Origin: Candidatus Bathyanammoxibius amoris
GTDB lineage: Bacteria > Planctomycetota > Brocadiia > Brocadiales > Bathyanammoxibiaceae
DNA length: 55,986 nt
NCBI GenBank assembly: GCA_024451685.1
Contig: JAMXCW010000015.1
Span: 1 to 55,986 of the forward strand
Direction of reading: 5' to 3'
Shown: positions 25,259 to 34,290 of the stretch, in pieces
Layout of the letters: the number at the start of each line of letters is the position of its first letter
Position numbering within the stretch: position 1 is the first letter of the stretch
Position numbers and translations under genes: made by a program
The notes under the pieces: model-generated
Database searches by the model: none
Told to the model about the DNA's origin: nothing
What the model saw: the letters and a program-made list of their open reading frames with translations, nothing else

Positions 25259-26253
25259 CGTGCCAGTACCTCCCCGTAAGCGGTTGACCAGCGGTCAACA
25301 CCCTTCTCTATGTCATAGTTTTCCCTGACATAACCATACGCGGCCTCTCCCAGTTGAGTCCTCTCTTCCGGGCACTCTATCAGACGGCTAATCGTCTCGA
25401 CCCACTGGTCGTCTTCTGCGGTTATGCCGGCCAGTCCATTGCATAATGCCTTGCCGTACTCGCCGTAGTTGCTTGCGACTATCGGTATCTTCATGGCCGC
25501 GTACTGCAGCAGTCTCAGGTTAGACCGTGACCTGGCGAACTCGGTCTTATAGAGCGGCGCTATCCCGACGTCAAACCTGAACGACGCCATCCAGAAGTGA
25601 AATTCTTCTATCGGCATGAAGGGCTGCAGAAATACCCGCGTGTTCTCCCTCTCGTAAAGCCCCTTCGGGCAGGCGCCGTACATGATGAGGACGACCTCCG
25701 GGTATTTCTGCAAAACACTCTCCAGGGCCTGCTCCACCAGACCCAGGTCCTGGACATGATAATGGCCGCCGGCCCAGCCGACGGAGAGCTGTTTCCTTGC
25801 GGAGAAGTTCATGCGCTCGATGTCGGCAAAATCTATCTGGTTCGGCAGTACGTAGACGGGGGTGTCCACCAGTTCCCTGACGGTCTCGGCGATGGCGTCG
25901 GTGGAGGTCGTTATTGCGTCCACACTGCGCGTAATCCGCAGGGCGCTCAACGTCTCAGCCTGGAGTCCCTTCCTCACGTACTCCACACTGTCGGGATATT
26001 TAAATATATTGTCATCCAGTTCGTATACCACCTTCTTGCCCTCAAGCTTGCAGTATCTGACTACGTGACATATCAGGTCGCCGACCACCCTCTGGACAAC
26101 AACGAGGTCGGCCCAGTCTACGTACTCCTTCGCGATGCCAGAGACCACCCGGGTCTCCGCCAGGCCTCTCTTGCGGAGGTGGCGGGCAGGGAGTGTACAC
26201 CTGTAATAGGTGCAGGCGTTTGCAAGCGGTGAGACATAAAGTATCTTCATCAT
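25255..26253 (-). CDS. Glycosyltransferase (GT-B, group 1-like)
   Basis: The protein is about 332 residues from MMKILYVSPLANACTYYR. A 37-codon upstream extension overlaps the previous gene and is rejected in favour of the ATGA overlap with its stop. The Rossmann-like N-terminal half has VVYELDDNIFKYP. VGWAGGHYHVQDL begins the donor-binding half, with EEFHFWMASFRFDVGIAPL and an E-rich region before NLRLLQYAAMKIPIVASNYG, all typical of GT-B enzymes. It probably acts on the same glycan as the family 2 enzyme. Confidence 0.85.
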   Translation of the reverse strand: MMKILYVSPLANACTYYRCTLPARHLRKRGLAETRVVSGIAKEYVDWADLVVVQRVVGDLICHVVRYCKLEGKKVVYELDDNIFKYPDSVEYVRKGLQAETLSALRITRSVDAITTSTDAIAETVRELVDTPVYVLPNQIDFADIERMNFSARKQLSVGWAGGHYHVQDLGLVEQALESVLQKYPEVVLIMYGACPKGLYERENTRVFLQPFMPIEEFHFWMASFRFDVGIAPLYKTEFARSRSNLRLLQYAAMKIPIVASNYGEYGKALCNGLAGITAEDDQWVETISRLIECPEERTQLGEAAYGYVRENYDIEKGVDRWSTAYGEVLAR

Positions 26254-26783
26254 ATAAGGGCATGCTCCATAAGAAGGTCTACGTAGAGCTGCGTCTGTCT
26301 TTCCACGGAAGGCAGTGTGCGCGCAAAGCCGTCGCCCATACCCGGCGTCCACTCGAAGGACCATACCTCCTCAACCCAGGGGGGGATGCCCACCCACATG
26401 GCGGCTATACTGGCGATAAAGAGTTGTCTCATGAAAAGCCCCGGTACCATGCCCAGGGCAATGCTTGAGGCGTAGACGGCCTCAAGGTTTACTTTGGGCC
26501 TTGGTACGCCCTGCTTTTCCATCCAGGTCAGGGTATAGTGGGCCGCGAAGCCTGATGGGTCGTTAATATTACTGTAAGAGACCGTTGATTTTATGGGTAC
26601 CCAGTTGCCCGGGTCGCTCGAGAGTCTGAGCGGCGTCAGGTGTGCGTACATGCTCCAGTTGTCCGCCTCCTGCTGAAGCCACTCCACGTCCATCTGCTGT
26701 TCCTTTATGGAGAACAGCCTCCCGTCCAGGTAGACCGGGTTCCGGTGGTTTATCTGCAGCCGTGATTCATCTAACAGTGCCAT
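26250..26783 (-). CDS. Hypothetical phage protein
   Basis: The 177-residue protein has no signal peptide. A moderately hydrophobic stretch lies around residues 105-130 (IALGMVPGLFMRQLFIASIAA), and Trp-rich segments are present (WVPIKSTVSYS, PPWVEEVWSFEW). It is translationally coupled to the glycosyltransferase by an ATGA overlap, so it may be a membrane-associated partner or simply the last structural gene. No family recognised. Confidence 0.55.
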   Translation of the reverse strand: MALLDESRLQINHRNPVYLDGRLFSIKEQQMDVEWLQQEADNWSMYAHLTPLRLSSDPGNWVPIKSTVSYSNINDPSGFAAHYTLTWMEKQGVPRPKVNLEAVYASSIALGMVPGLFMRQLFIASIAAMWVGIPPWVEEVWSFEWTPGMGDGFARTLPSVERQTQLYVDLLMEHALI

Positions 26784-26836
26784 TTCTCACCCAGGAAAAA
26801 AATCAAATTTATCATAGCTTTCTTTTACTTATTTTG

Positions 26837-27922
26837 TCACTTCTTCTTCCCCAGTGAAACCACCGAGGTTTGCGCTACCAGCTCTGCCTGCCGGGAGTAG
26901 GCGAAGTTCAGGGTTGACTCCTGCACCCAGCCTATACCGTCGGCAGACGTCCATGTGGTATTGATGCCGTACCTGTTGATATATGCCCTGTACCCGCCTG
27001 CGGCCCTCTCGATGTATATCTCAGCGGGCTGCGGATTGATTTCCTTGAGCCGGTCACTCAGGCCCGTAAGCTGTGAGTCCATGCCGGAAGACACCGTGTG
27101 TTCAGATATTCTGGGCAGGTAGTTTACCGGCAGCCCGGCGATGGGTGTCTTATTATAATGGTCCTTGGGGTCGATTCTCAGGTCTTCTCCCACGGTGCGG
27201 CTAAACGCCCAGTTTTTCAGGTCGGCGGACACGTACTCATTTATGATGGCCCTGTTGTTCTCATACGCCCTTCTGAAACTGGAAGACCTCATCACCCTCT
27301 CCTCCGTAAGCATCCTGTATCCGGCTGAGACTGAGGGGGCCTCCTGATATACCCAGCACCTGATTACGTGGTTGTAATCACTTGCGGGGTTATTGTCCTT
27401 CGGTACCCCGGCAACCTTGCTGACGGTGCCCCTGAAATGTTTACCGTCCGTCAGCGAGCCTGAATAGAAGTGGAAGCGGTTAGAAAACCAGGCCGTCTGG
27501 CCAAGGATGAAGAAATTGTCGGCACGCACAAGATACTCTTCAATCATCGGTATATCCGTGGACATTTTCAGCTTGTTACCGAGTATCCTGTCCACCAAGG
27601 CGTCGAGATCATCAGGGTACTCATCCTTAAGAACGGGCCATATCTTCTTGTACCTGACCCAGCCGGTGGCCGGGCTGTTGCCCTCCTCTGCGTAGAAGAT
27701 GACGCCCCTTAAATAAAGGTAGGCCAGTCGTCTTCCGGTCTTCATCTGCCGCCGGGGGCTGAAGAGGCGGGGGGGTGAGTATCTTGGCTCGGGTATTACC
27801 CTTTCTGCCGATAATACTCCTCCCGGGCCTATGACCCGGTCCCCCGTCCTCTTCGCTTCAAAGGCCAGGCTGTACCTGCCGGCCTCGTCTTTATAGACAA
27901 ACTCTCTGCGTGTGCTGGACAT
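26837..27922 (-). CDS. Hypothetical phage structural protein
   Basis: The 361-residue soluble protein is rich in aromatic and basic residues (RRQMKTGRRLAYLYLRGV; FHFYSGSLTDGKHFRGTV) and ends in a Lys-rich tail. It follows the small tail gene at 27924 by one base, so it is part of the late operon, between the hub-like protein and the glycosyltransferases. A tail or baseplate role is inferred from position only. Confidence 0.55.
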   Translation of the reverse strand: MSSTRREFVYKDEAGRYSLAFEAKRTGDRVIGPGGVLSAERVIPEPRYSPPRLFSPRRQMKTGRRLAYLYLRGVIFYAEEGNSPATGWVRYKKIWPVLKDEYPDDLDALVDRILGNKLKMSTDIPMIEEYLVRADNFFILGQTAWFSNRFHFYSGSLTDGKHFRGTVSKVAGVPKDNNPASDYNHVIRCWVYQEAPSVSAGYRMLTEERVMRSSSFRRAYENNRAIINEYVSADLKNWAFSRTVGEDLRIDPKDHYNKTPIAGLPVNYLPRISEHTVSSGMDSQLTGLSDRLKEINPQPAEIYIERAAGGYRAYINRYGINTTWTSADGIGWVQESTLNFAYSRQAELVAQTSVVSLGKKK

Positions 27923-27923
27923 G

Positions 27924-28307
27924 TTAGACGGGGTAGCTCCTCGGCTTTCCGGCCACTGCTACCACACCAAAGGTAAAGCTGGGCGATGTGCCGCCGATAG
28001 TGGCCGTTGCCCTGACATACCTGCGGAAACCGGTTACACTGAGTTCCTCCGAACCGGTATCGGTCTTTTGCGTAAAGGTAGCGCCTGAGATATCCGAGAA
28101 GCTGGAGTTATCGTCCGAGTCCTGCAACTTGACGTCAAGTGTAGGTGACGTCCCCGCGGCCGCGCCGACGTCAAGGAAGCATACCAGCTCCCTGGGATTA
28201 CCGTAGTCAGTGCCATGTGTGTCAATGGCGGTGCCGTTGCCGCTGGAAGTCCGGGCCAGCGGTGAAAAAAGACCGGCAACCTTTACCTCTCCCATCAGAT
28301 CTCTCAT
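27924..28307 (-). CDS. Small phage virion protein (tail or head decoration type)
   Basis: The 127-residue protein has AAGGAGG nine bases before the ATG. The middle and end (TLDVKLQDSDDNSSFSDISG; RRYVRATATIGGTSPSFTFG) match a widespread family of small beta-rich phage proteins found next to tail and head genes. I recall these as unnamed conserved virion proteins and could not search. It probably forms oligomers on the virion. Confidence 0.65.
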   Translation of the reverse strand: MRDLMGEVKVAGLFSPLARTSSGNGTAIDTHGTDYGNPRELVCFLDVGAAAGTSPTLDVKLQDSDDNSSFSDISGATFTQKTDTGSEELSVTGFRRYVRATATIGGTSPSFTFGVVAVAGKPRSYPV

Positions 28308-28323
28308 CCAAGATTCCTCCTTA

Positions 28324-28548
28324 TTATGTTATCTGTCCTAGATACAATATTTCATCCGGGTTGTCGCCCAGACTTATTACAATCCCCACGTTATTGCTGT
28401 CAAAACGGTTCCTCATTGCAGTGGAGAGCATCAGGCCGCGTGAACCCACGGTTCCACTGATACCGTAGGCCAGCGTTACGTCTTTGCGTCGTTCCGCGTC
28501 CTGAGGCCTCTCTATTCCAATGCCCGTGAGTTGCTGGTGTCGTGTCAC
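28324..28548 (-). CDS. Small hypothetical phage protein
   Basis: The 74-residue protein overlaps the hub-like gene stop by four bases, so translation is coupled. The C-terminal half (NNVGIVISLGDNPDEILYLG) is beta-rich. No recognised family; likely a tail accessory protein. Confidence 0.5.
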   Translation of the reverse strand: MTRHQQLTGIGIERPQDAERRKDVTLAYGISGTVGSRGLMLSTAMRNRFDSNNVGIVISLGDNPDEILYLGQIT

Positions 28549-30524
28549 TGTAACCGCCCCCTTACTACAAGTGTGGTGACTGCCTTTCCGCTTGTTACGT
28601 CCTTCTGTATCTCGTACCCCACCACTACGGGCTTGAAATCCGGGTCGAGTGCAGGGATGGGAATCTGCTCCGAGCCGTCCAGGTTTGACATTGACTCCAT
28701 GTCTATTTGCAGGCCCACATGCACGTTAAGTTCCCCCATTACCTGATACGTCCTCAACACCTCGTCCTTGCCGTACCTCTTTTCCAGAAACGGCAATATG
28801 TTTTCCAGTGACTCCCAGCTTGGTGTGTTGATGGACAATTCCCTGGAGGGCGTATCCATGACCGCAGTCGCATCGGACGCGCTGCCCCTTGAGGCGGCTC
28901 CCCTTTCTGCGTAGGTCTGCATCTTACGCAACTGCACAGGCGAACCCTGGACCGCCCCGGCCTGGACTATCTGTGTCGCAACGTCCGTATCGTACCTGCC
29001 GTCGGGACCGAGGCTTGACAGTACCCTGCGCATGCCGTAAGAATCTTTGCTTATCTGGGTGTAGGAAATGGACTCTTCTCTGGTAATCTTCCTTCCAAGT
29101 ATACCCCAGGGCGAGATGTCGTCTTTAGCCATGGATTTAAGTTCTTTGTGGGTGACGCCATCATCGGTATAGACTACGGCTTCCGTGGTGGTGACTTGGG
29201 CTGCAAGCTCACCTTCACGGGTGTACCAGTAATCGGTGCGGGTTTCTTCCAAATTTTCAAAGAGGCCGAATACCACCTGTCCGTATTGCGGAAAGAAAAC
29301 CATCTGGTCCAGTGAAGTAATCCGGCCGGGAATGGCATAGAACCTGCGTCCTACAACGTTGCCGTACTCACGTGGTGCGGCAAAGCTCCAGTGTGTATTC
29401 TCATAGATGAAAGCCGCTTTCTCCCTGGAGAAAAGGACACGGTTCGGTCCCGATAGCGTATAACGATACTTATATGTGGAGCGTGTCTCACCTAGAGTAA
29501 AGGAGGCATTGCCGAATATGTCCTTACCCTTAAGTATCGAGACCTCCTCTTCGGAGTAGCCGTTTACAATGAATGTGTCGACGTCATACGTAAGACCATA
29601 AGGGTTTGGACCCCATATTGTGATGGCTTTTGAAGTCGCGTAAACGCGTTTTCCGGGTGTACTGACACTGTAAGGTGTACCTGTGGAATCGGCCTGTGTT
29701 AGGAAGTATTCCCTTTCGATACCATAGGCATAGTTCCCTATCCAGCGGTCTCCAATCCTGTCGAGTACCCACTGGTACGGTTCTGATGTAATCGGTCCCT
29801 TGAACCTCTCGGGCCTGAAGCGACCGACGTTGCCGCGCAGCCTTATCTGGGAGGGTTTCTCTTTCCTGATTACCTCCTCCCTGACCATCCGGACACCGCT
29901 TAGCTCCAGCACGTTTTCTGCGTCAAGGGCATACTCAGCGGCACCGCCTTCGGTGATGAAGACATGACCAGCTACACTATAGATAAAAGGCTCCATCGGG
30001 CTTACGAGTGTCTTGACCGCTGAGAGAATGGGAGTACCGGGTTCCACGGTAAACTGTTTTACCCAGTAGGCGGGCAGGCTGGAGTGCACGACGGTACCGG
30101 CCATCTGTCCCAGCGTCTCTATAATCTGATTGGAATTCCAGCCACGTTCACCGAACTCGTCACCGATAAGTATCCAGGGACGATATTCTATCTGTGCCTC
30201 ACTCCCAGCATAATCCTTTCGAAAGTCGTCATACTGCGTTTGAGAGAGGGTGAAGAATATCTGCTTCTTCTTGGGTGATTTCCTGCCCTCAAGCTGCATG
30301 GGTGAGAGCAGGCTGAGGCTCTGAGACCAGCCGTCAGTGCCCAGTTCTTTGCTTATCCCTTCGACCACGAATTCCCGTTGCTCTCCCGCTACGTCGAACT
30401 GTATGGTGTCGCCGGGCTGATAACCCCCTGAAAAACTGTCCAGTTCCACTGTAGCCGTCTCTGAGAGTGCATCAAGCCCGTGGCTTACTTTAATCTTTTG
30501 CAGGTTTTCAGTGATGCTTACCAT
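28545..30524 (-). CDS. Large tail protein, probable hub/baseplate component
   Basis: This 659-residue protein is the longest product of the phage element. The first 100 residues (VSHGLDALSETATVELDSFS, YQPGDTIQFDV) look like the beta-barrel start of tail hub proteins. The remainder is beta-rich with many aromatic residues and ends in a compact domain (PVVVGYEIQKDVTSGKAVTT). It directly follows the tail-tube gene with a four-base gap. The place where a tape-measure gene normally lies is empty. It has no long coiled coil or hydrophobic stretches, so it is not itself a tape measure. The hub assignment is by position and N-terminal style. Confidence 0.6.
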   Translation of the reverse strand: MVSITENLQKIKVSHGLDALSETATVELDSFSGGYQPGDTIQFDVAGEQREFVVEGISKELGTDGWSQSLSLLSPMQLEGRKSPKKKQIFFTLSQTQYDDFRKDYAGSEAQIEYRPWILIGDEFGERGWNSNQIIETLGQMAGTVVHSSLPAYWVKQFTVEPGTPILSAVKTLVSPMEPFIYSVAGHVFITEGGAAEYALDAENVLELSGVRMVREEVIRKEKPSQIRLRGNVGRFRPERFKGPITSEPYQWVLDRIGDRWIGNYAYGIEREYFLTQADSTGTPYSVSTPGKRVYATSKAITIWGPNPYGLTYDVDTFIVNGYSEEEVSILKGKDIFGNASFTLGETRSTYKYRYTLSGPNRVLFSREKAAFIYENTHWSFAAPREYGNVVGRRFYAIPGRITSLDQMVFFPQYGQVVFGLFENLEETRTDYWYTREGELAAQVTTTEAVVYTDDGVTHKELKSMAKDDISPWGILGRKITREESISYTQISKDSYGMRRVLSSLGPDGRYDTDVATQIVQAGAVQGSPVQLRKMQTYAERGAASRGSASDATAVMDTPSRELSINTPSWESLENILPFLEKRYGKDEVLRTYQVMGELNVHVGLQIDMESMSNLDGSEQIPIPALDPDFKPVVVGYEIQKDVTSGKAVTTLVVRGRLQ

Positions 30525-30528
30525 GATT

Positions 30529-31476
30529 TCAAATTGCCGGCTGATTGTTGATTAAGGTTATCTTTATGTCCGTCGCCTCGGTAGTGTCCTTCAAGGCTGC
30601 GAAGTGGAGTCCACTCACGAGAGGACCCGAGTTTTTGACCTCAGGCACGGGGGCGCTGACGTTAAAAACTATCCTGGGCAATAAAATCTCCATAGAGAAA
30701 CTACCCTGCACCGCGGTAATCTTCAGGGAAGAGGTGCTGAGGTCATTGAACCTGTTGTAATAACTGAAATCCTCAAACTCCAGCGTCAAAGTGCCTGATA
30801 CGTACCTGAGACCTTCGCTGATGGAGTATCTCTCCCTCTGGCCCAGAACAAAACCGTTCCTGTCAAGCTGGTTTGCGATGACAAGCTTGGCGTTAAGTAC
30901 GTTGTTCAGTACGCCGGCACCGTCCTGTATGCTGACCTGATATGAAATGGGCGCACCCTCGCCTTCTAACAGGGAGGAAGCAACCGAGCCGGTAGCCGTG
31001 TCTGCGGTCTTTGAGAGTATATCAAGCAGGCCCGTAACCGGGCCACCGTCACCGGGGAAATTGAGTAGCAGTGTGTCTATCCTGCACCCTTTAAACAACA
31101 GGAAACTCCCGACGTCGTTAAAACCCTTTTCTATGGAGAGGCCGGGAGGGAGACTGCTGCCACCCGTGATGACGTGTGTATAGGGTGCGCCACCACCGCT
31201 GGTACTGGCGTTTCCGAGGCTGTGCTTGAGAAGTGTGCCAATGGAATCAAGCTCTATGTCAAGTGCAACCTTGCCGCCTGTGTCGATGTGGCCAGACCCG
31301 GCACCCGTAGACATCCTCTCCGAACCGTCTTTAACCTGCATAAAGGCGCTGCCCCTGACACCAAGCCCCTCGGCGGTAAAGGGTATCAGCCTCATCTGGG
31401 GGCTTGGAGGGGTTACCCCGAATGTGGTTTCTTCTACATAGGAAAGCCTGGTACTATTTCCTCTGGACTGTGGCAT
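30529..31476 (-). CDS. Major tail tube protein (Phage_tube-like)
   Basis: The 315-residue protein opens with NSTRLSYVEETTFGVTPP, the typical start of the phage tail tube family, followed by a beta-rich body and an Ig-like second half (LTLEFEDFSYYNRFNDLS). It lies between the neck gene and the hub-like gene, as expected for a siphovirus tail tube. The ribosome site is weak. Confidence 0.78.
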   Translation of the reverse strand: MPQSRGNSTRLSYVEETTFGVTPPSPQMRLIPFTAEGLGVRGSAFMQVKDGSERMSTGAGSGHIDTGGKVALDIELDSIGTLLKHSLGNASTSGGGAPYTHVITGGSSLPPGLSIEKGFNDVGSFLLFKGCRIDTLLLNFPGDGGPVTGLLDILSKTADTATGSVASSLLEGEGAPISYQVSIQDGAGVLNNVLNAKLVIANQLDRNGFVLGQRERYSISEGLRYVSGTLTLEFEDFSYYNRFNDLSTSSLKITAVQGSFSMEILLPRIVFNVSAPVPEVKNSGPLVSGLHFAALKDTTEATDIKITLINNQPAI

Positions 31477-31486
31477 CGGTGTCTAC

Positions 31487-31960
31487 TTAATACGCCCCTA
31501 CGGATGGTCTTTCCAGGGCCGTGAGTACGACCCTTGCAGTCTTTACAAATGCGTCTGCACGTGCGGATTCTTCGGGATACTCATGGCTAAGTATCGCCGA
31601 ATCTATTACATTGCCGCTCAGGGTGGGGTCGGTGCTCACCAGTCTCTCCACCGCCTCCACATAGCGCCATAGCTTCTTTTGCAGGATGTCTGTATCGACA
31701 CTTACCGTTCTGTCGGTAATCTCCACTGAGATCCTGTGTTTCAATTCCCGCCTGCTGGAGAGGATATTACCTGTCGATGTTTCCAGGCCGACCACCGTTA
31801 TGTTTGGATACGACGGGTCCTGGTGCTCTCTTTCAACGAAGTATCCCTGTATGTCATCGAGGGTAATTCCGTCGTTCCTTTCGGTATCGATGGTGTCTAG
31901 CTTTCCCGGCATATTAGTTTGTAAAAAGGTCTTCACCTGGTCTACGACGTCTTCAATCAT
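31487..31960 (-). CDS. Neck / tail-terminator-type phage protein
   Basis: The protein is about 157 residues from MIEDVVDQVKTFLQTNM, chosen over an upstream ATG because GGAGG lies ten bases before it. The alpha/beta composition (ISVEITDRTVSVDTDILQKK) and the position between connector and tail tube match tail-completion or tail-terminator proteins. The 233 bases upstream (31961-32193) hold no gene I can support. Confidence 0.6.
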   Translation of the reverse strand: MIEDVVDQVKTFLQTNMPGKLDTIDTERNDGITLDDIQGYFVEREHQDPSYPNITVVGLETSTGNILSSRRELKHRISVEITDRTVSVDTDILQKKLWRYVEAVERLVSTDPTLSGNVIDSAILSHEYPEESARADAFVKTARVVLTALERPSVGAY

Positions 31961-32193
31961 TTGCAAGAAACCTCCATATTCCCGTGCCACATGATTAACG
32001 GCAGTGCGCAATAGTCATTACGCAAAAAACGCAAAAACTTGTTCGGACGGAGGCAAACCCCGTCGCTTCGTCACTCGTGCGGGTACCGTCTACCTTAGAC
32101 CTAAAATCCGCTATATTGGGGGCGGCCGGGTGGATGTCCGCACGGACTCTATAAGCAAATGTCTAGGAAATCCCTGTTCACCCAACTGAACCA

Positions 32194-32715
32194 CTAGAAC
32201 CTGTATCTCTTATAGAGATCCAGGACTACCTTTATCTCATCGGGCAGATGCGATATGTACGAAACACCGGCTTTAGAACTTATACCCAGCCTGTTCCTGC
32301 CCCGGTCGTAATATTTCATGGCCACCAGCTCGATGGCAGCCTGGTCGAGGTCCTTCGGAATGCTGGCATAACCGGCTGTGTACTGAAGCCGCACGTTCTT
32401 CTTTCCTCTGGAAAATGTCCCGGAGTTTAGCTTCAAGAGTCCAAGCTGGCCGTAAAGTGTGTATGCCGATGCATCCTTCTCGATGCTATCGACCTCCAGC
32501 AAGGTGACAGTGGAGATTGGATACTGATTGGTCAATATCCCCTCTGTCCCATCACCGTCGTAGTACTCGTCGTAGGTGCCCTCTGTAAAGGTGCGCCCAC
32601 AGTAGGAGTGGATCAGGTCAGTGGCCCAATCCACCAGCCTGCTTATGAGCGCATCGTCAGAGCTGCCCGCGACGCCAAGGTAATCCTTCACGTTTGTCAC
32701 CGTAGTAAGAGACAT
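32194..32715 (-). CDS. Head-tail connector (HK97 gp6-like)
   Basis: The 173-residue protein has an N terminus (TVTNVKDYLGV, then DDALISRLVDWATDLIHSYCGR) that is the classic helical start of gp6-type connector proteins. It is followed by a beta section and a helical end (AAIELVAMKYYDRGRNRLG). Located just after the capsid gene, it would form the ring joining portal and tail. Confidence 0.8.
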   Translation of the reverse strand: MSLTTVTNVKDYLGVAGSSDDALISRLVDWATDLIHSYCGRTFTEGTYDEYYDGDGTEGILTNQYPISTVTLLEVDSIEKDASAYTLYGQLGLLKLNSGTFSRGKKNVRLQYTAGYASIPKDLDQAAIELVAMKYYDRGRNRLGISSKAGVSYISHLPDEIKVVLDLYKRYRF

Positions 32716-32729
32716 TGTCTTTTACCTGT

Positions 32730-32849
32730 CTATGTCCTGGCGGTACTGGTTTTCTTGCCCGTGGCGTGTCTGGACGTATTCCGGCATGCCGCCTTCCGGG
32801 TGGTCTTCTTTAAATGGACCATCTTGTCTTTGTAGTCCTTGATAGTCAT
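32730..32849 (-). CDS. Very small basic protein (39 aa)
   Basis: It begins MTIKDYKDKMVHLKK and is Lys/Arg/Thr-rich throughout, with a single cysteine. A GGAGGG ribosome site lies eight bases before the ATG. Its start overlaps by one base the stop of a 10-codon ORF (MPCYSVGGKM, 32849-32881) that also has an AGGAG site. It sits between capsid and connector genes. The ribosome sites make it likely to be translated; its basic nature suggests nucleic-acid contact (inference). The rest of 32850-33048 has no gene. Confidence 0.5.
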   Translation of the reverse strand: MTIKDYKDKMVHLKKTTRKAACRNTSRHATGKKTSTART

Positions 32850-33048
32850 CACATTTTCCCTCCAACTGAATAGCAGGGCATTTTTACACTCCTGCCCTTA
32901 AAAACCCTTAATTTCTGGTGAGGCCGAGTGGTGCCGGCAGTCACGTCTGAGGAGGGCAACTCTGCACCAGAGGTAAAACACCTCTCTTGCAGGGGGGAAA
33001 CAACAACGTTCCGTGACCCCGGCACTCTGGGCCCTTGCGGCCGCTGTA

Positions 33049-34209
33049 CTACGGCCTTACGCCTGTGACCTTGCAGAAGACCTCGGGGGTCCTCAGGATG
33101 AAGTCCAGCCTGGATATGGTCCTTATCCACGACTGATAGTACTCAAAGGCCGTGCCCGACTGGTCTACGGCGAACTCCATGCCCAGCCGCTCGCCTATAA
33201 TGGCCTCGTCGAACTGGCCGCAGAGTATGTAGGAACAGTCACTTGAACTGCCGACAGTCAGGTTTGTCGGTATCTGGGTGGTGAGATGCACCGGTATACC
33301 CATCAGGCTGTCCGGCTCCTTCAGGCTGGGCGAGACGTTGTAGATGTACTGCCCGTTAGAGTCCTTTATTTTCCTCAGGGTGTTTTTGGTCCTGGGATGC
33401 ATCAACCATGCGGATGCGGCGCCGTTGTTGAGTTCTACCTTGTAGAGCGCATCGTATATATCGTCAAAATCCGGCGTTCCACCGTTTGCGCCCAGAGTTA
33501 CCTCGTTCACGTTGCTGGTGTTCATGATGCCCAGTGGTTGATTGGATGTCCCATCGCCCGCGATGAAGGCGATATCCTCGGCAAGGGCCAGCACTTTGGC
33601 AATGTCCCTGCGTACGGCCGCCTCTGCGGCGCCGGAGGAGTCCTGCAGCAACTGGTTTGACACCTTAACCATCGCCGCCAGTACCTTTGCCACCAATTGC
33701 GACTGCGCGACGGTCTGGTCACTGGACGTTATCTGCGCATTCTCACCTATCCAGTATGCCATGGCGCCACCGGAAATCTTTGGTATGTTGAGGGTGTCGG
33801 TAGCCATCGGATAAACGGTAGCGCCCGCCCTCCTGATAACCGCCTGGGCCGTTATGCGGTCCTTAACCTCACTGACGTGCTCTTCCGGTACAAGAAAGCC
33901 GCCTGCCGAACCGGTCCCTTCGCCCAGTGCCTTCCTCTCATAGCGCGCCCCCGTCCAGTCCTTTGTTGACATTGCCTTGAAGAGGCGGCCAAAGCTGAAC
34001 CTGCTCGGTTCACCACTCCCTGCCCACTTCGAGGGGAATTCCAGCTTCCTTGGGCTCCTGACCATTTTATGTACGGCGTCATTCAGCCTGTTCTTCACCA
34101 TACCCTCTATCCTGTCGGCCAGGGACTCCTTGTGTTTTTCAAGTTCGCCGGGCATGCCCTTCAGCATCTTCTCAAGGACATTTACCCTCTGTGTGACTTC
34201 CTTATTCAT
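33049..34209 (-). CDS. HK97-fold major capsid protein
   Basis: In this 386-residue protein, the first 100 residues are a charged helical delta/scaffold region (VNVLEKMLKGMPGELEKHKE) expected to be removed by the prohead protease. The mature fold then follows the HK97 pattern: GTGSAGGFLVPEEH, AQAVIRRAGATVYPM, FIAGDGTSNQPLGIMN, WLMHPRTKNTLRKIKD, PDSLMGIPVHLTTQIP. AAGGAGG precedes the ATG. It is the shell protein of the element's capsid. Confidence 0.94.
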   Translation of the reverse strand: MNKEVTQRVNVLEKMLKGMPGELEKHKESLADRIEGMVKNRLNDAVHKMVRSPRKLEFPSKWAGSGEPSRFSFGRLFKAMSTKDWTGARYERKALGEGTGSAGGFLVPEEHVSEVKDRITAQAVIRRAGATVYPMATDTLNIPKISGGAMAYWIGENAQITSSDQTVAQSQLVAKVLAAMVKVSNQLLQDSSGAAEAAVRRDIAKVLALAEDIAFIAGDGTSNQPLGIMNTSNVNEVTLGANGGTPDFDDIYDALYKVELNNGAASAWLMHPRTKNTLRKIKDSNGQYIYNVSPSLKEPDSLMGIPVHLTTQIPTNLTVGSSSDCSYILCGQFDEAIIGERLGMEFAVDQSGTAFEYYQSWIRTISRLDFILRTPEVFCKVTGVRP

Positions 34210-34290
34210 CCAAATTCCTCCTTTGCGGTAATTACGTTCGGTTACAATTGCAGATTCTGCACTAATGCGGCCAAAGGGTACGACTGCTCC

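Noticed and set aside
32849-33130. A 93-codon minus-strand frame
   Set aside because: It overlaps the capsid gene's end in another frame. Only its last ten codons (MPCYSVGGKM) have a ribosome site and are reported as a mini-ORF.
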